Below are positions 63,912-64,000 of a DNA stretch of 64,000 nt, piece by piece. The notes beneath the pieces were generated by a model, which saw only the letters and a program-made list of their open reading frames with translations, was not told the origin of the DNA and did no database searches. The stretch is taken from NCBI GenBank assembly GCA_023664625.1, contig JAMPFD010000004.1:62001-126000 (forward strand), read 5' to 3'. Within the stretch, counting starts at the first letter, position 1, and each line of letters opens with the position of its first letter. This DNA is from Bacillota bacterium. GTDB lineage: Bacteria; Bacteroidota; Bacteroidia; Bacteroidales; Bacteroidaceae. The translations under genes and the position numbers were made by a program.

Positions 63912-64000
63912 CTTTAACCTGTATTTTCTTGAAATTTCATTCAAAATCACACACAGAACAAATAAGTTGCGAAAATCTCAACAATTCCTATATATTTTCA

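Noticed and set aside
1..64000. CRISPR array, prophage, integrase, rRNA or plasmid origin
   Set aside because: No regularly spaced repeats, phage structural genes, recombinases, rRNA or replication genes were seen.

Overview
The window comes from a Bacteroidota genome, most likely Prevotella or a close relative in Bacteroidales. The evidence is promoters with the phylum's -33 TTTG / -7 TAnnTTTG pattern, the type IX secretion regulators PorX and PorW, T9SS-type C-terminal tails, the Bacteroidales gene order ftsX-DUF3098-uppP-truB-queA-folK, and a moderately AT-rich sequence. Nearly every gene is on the minus strand. The exceptions are the CAU tRNA near 5.1 kb and the ligase/ACP/acyltransferase gene at 30.2-32.8 kb. 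No phage, CRISPR array, integrase or intact insertion sequence was seen.

Region 0-5 kb: ExbD (cut by the window edge), ExbB, an aspartate aminotransferase, tandem hairpins, an LptF/LptG permease and a tRNA(CAU). Region 5-7.7 kb: a T9SS-tailed secreted protein, a decayed relative, and small elements with terminal inverted repeats. Region 7.7-12.6 kb: a translationally coupled GH51 arabinofuranosidase and GH3 glycosidase, then tRNA-His. Region 12.8-20.3 kb: two StrF-like glycosyltransferases, PorX, and a PorW/SprE-like lipoprotein fused in frame to a small membrane protein. Region 20.3-29.3 kb: housekeeping genes (aroA, cca, folK, queA, truB, uppP, DUF3098, ftsX and a nucleoside-recognition permease). 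A 455-bp non-coding element with terminal inverted repeats sits between uppP and the DUF3098 gene.

Region 33.7-59.5 kb is a large surface-polysaccharide locus read leftwards. It holds a Wzx-type flippase, an O-antigen-ligase/polymerase-like protein, a GT-C membrane glycosyltransferase, about a dozen other glycosyltransferases, a pyruvyltransferase, and several O-acetyl or acyl transferases.

The main discovery is in this locus. Seven poly-G/poly-C tracts of 7-10 bases lie inside genes between 36.25 and 49.89 kb. Five of them break the reading frame exactly at the tract (pyruvyltransferase, GT2, GT-C, hexapeptide acetyltransferase, acyltransferase-3), and changing the tract by one base restores one long ORF in each case. 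A sixth tract, in a paralogous acyltransferase-3, sits at the same protein position but has 8 G and is in frame. Its paralogue has 9 G and is out of frame. The seventh is at the 3' end of a GT4 gene. This looks like combinatorial ON/OFF switching of glycan structure by slipped-strand mispairing. Four tracts in three unrelated families also share the flanks TTT(C/A)-G(8-9)-TAAA. Three further genes of the locus and its edge have single-base frameshifts without G tracts.

Region 59.6-64 kb: a frameshifted DUF4422 glycosyltransferase, a two-gene unit (AAA ATPase plus a small protein with a possible ExK nuclease motif) that could be a defence module, and a secreted protein with a textbook promoter.
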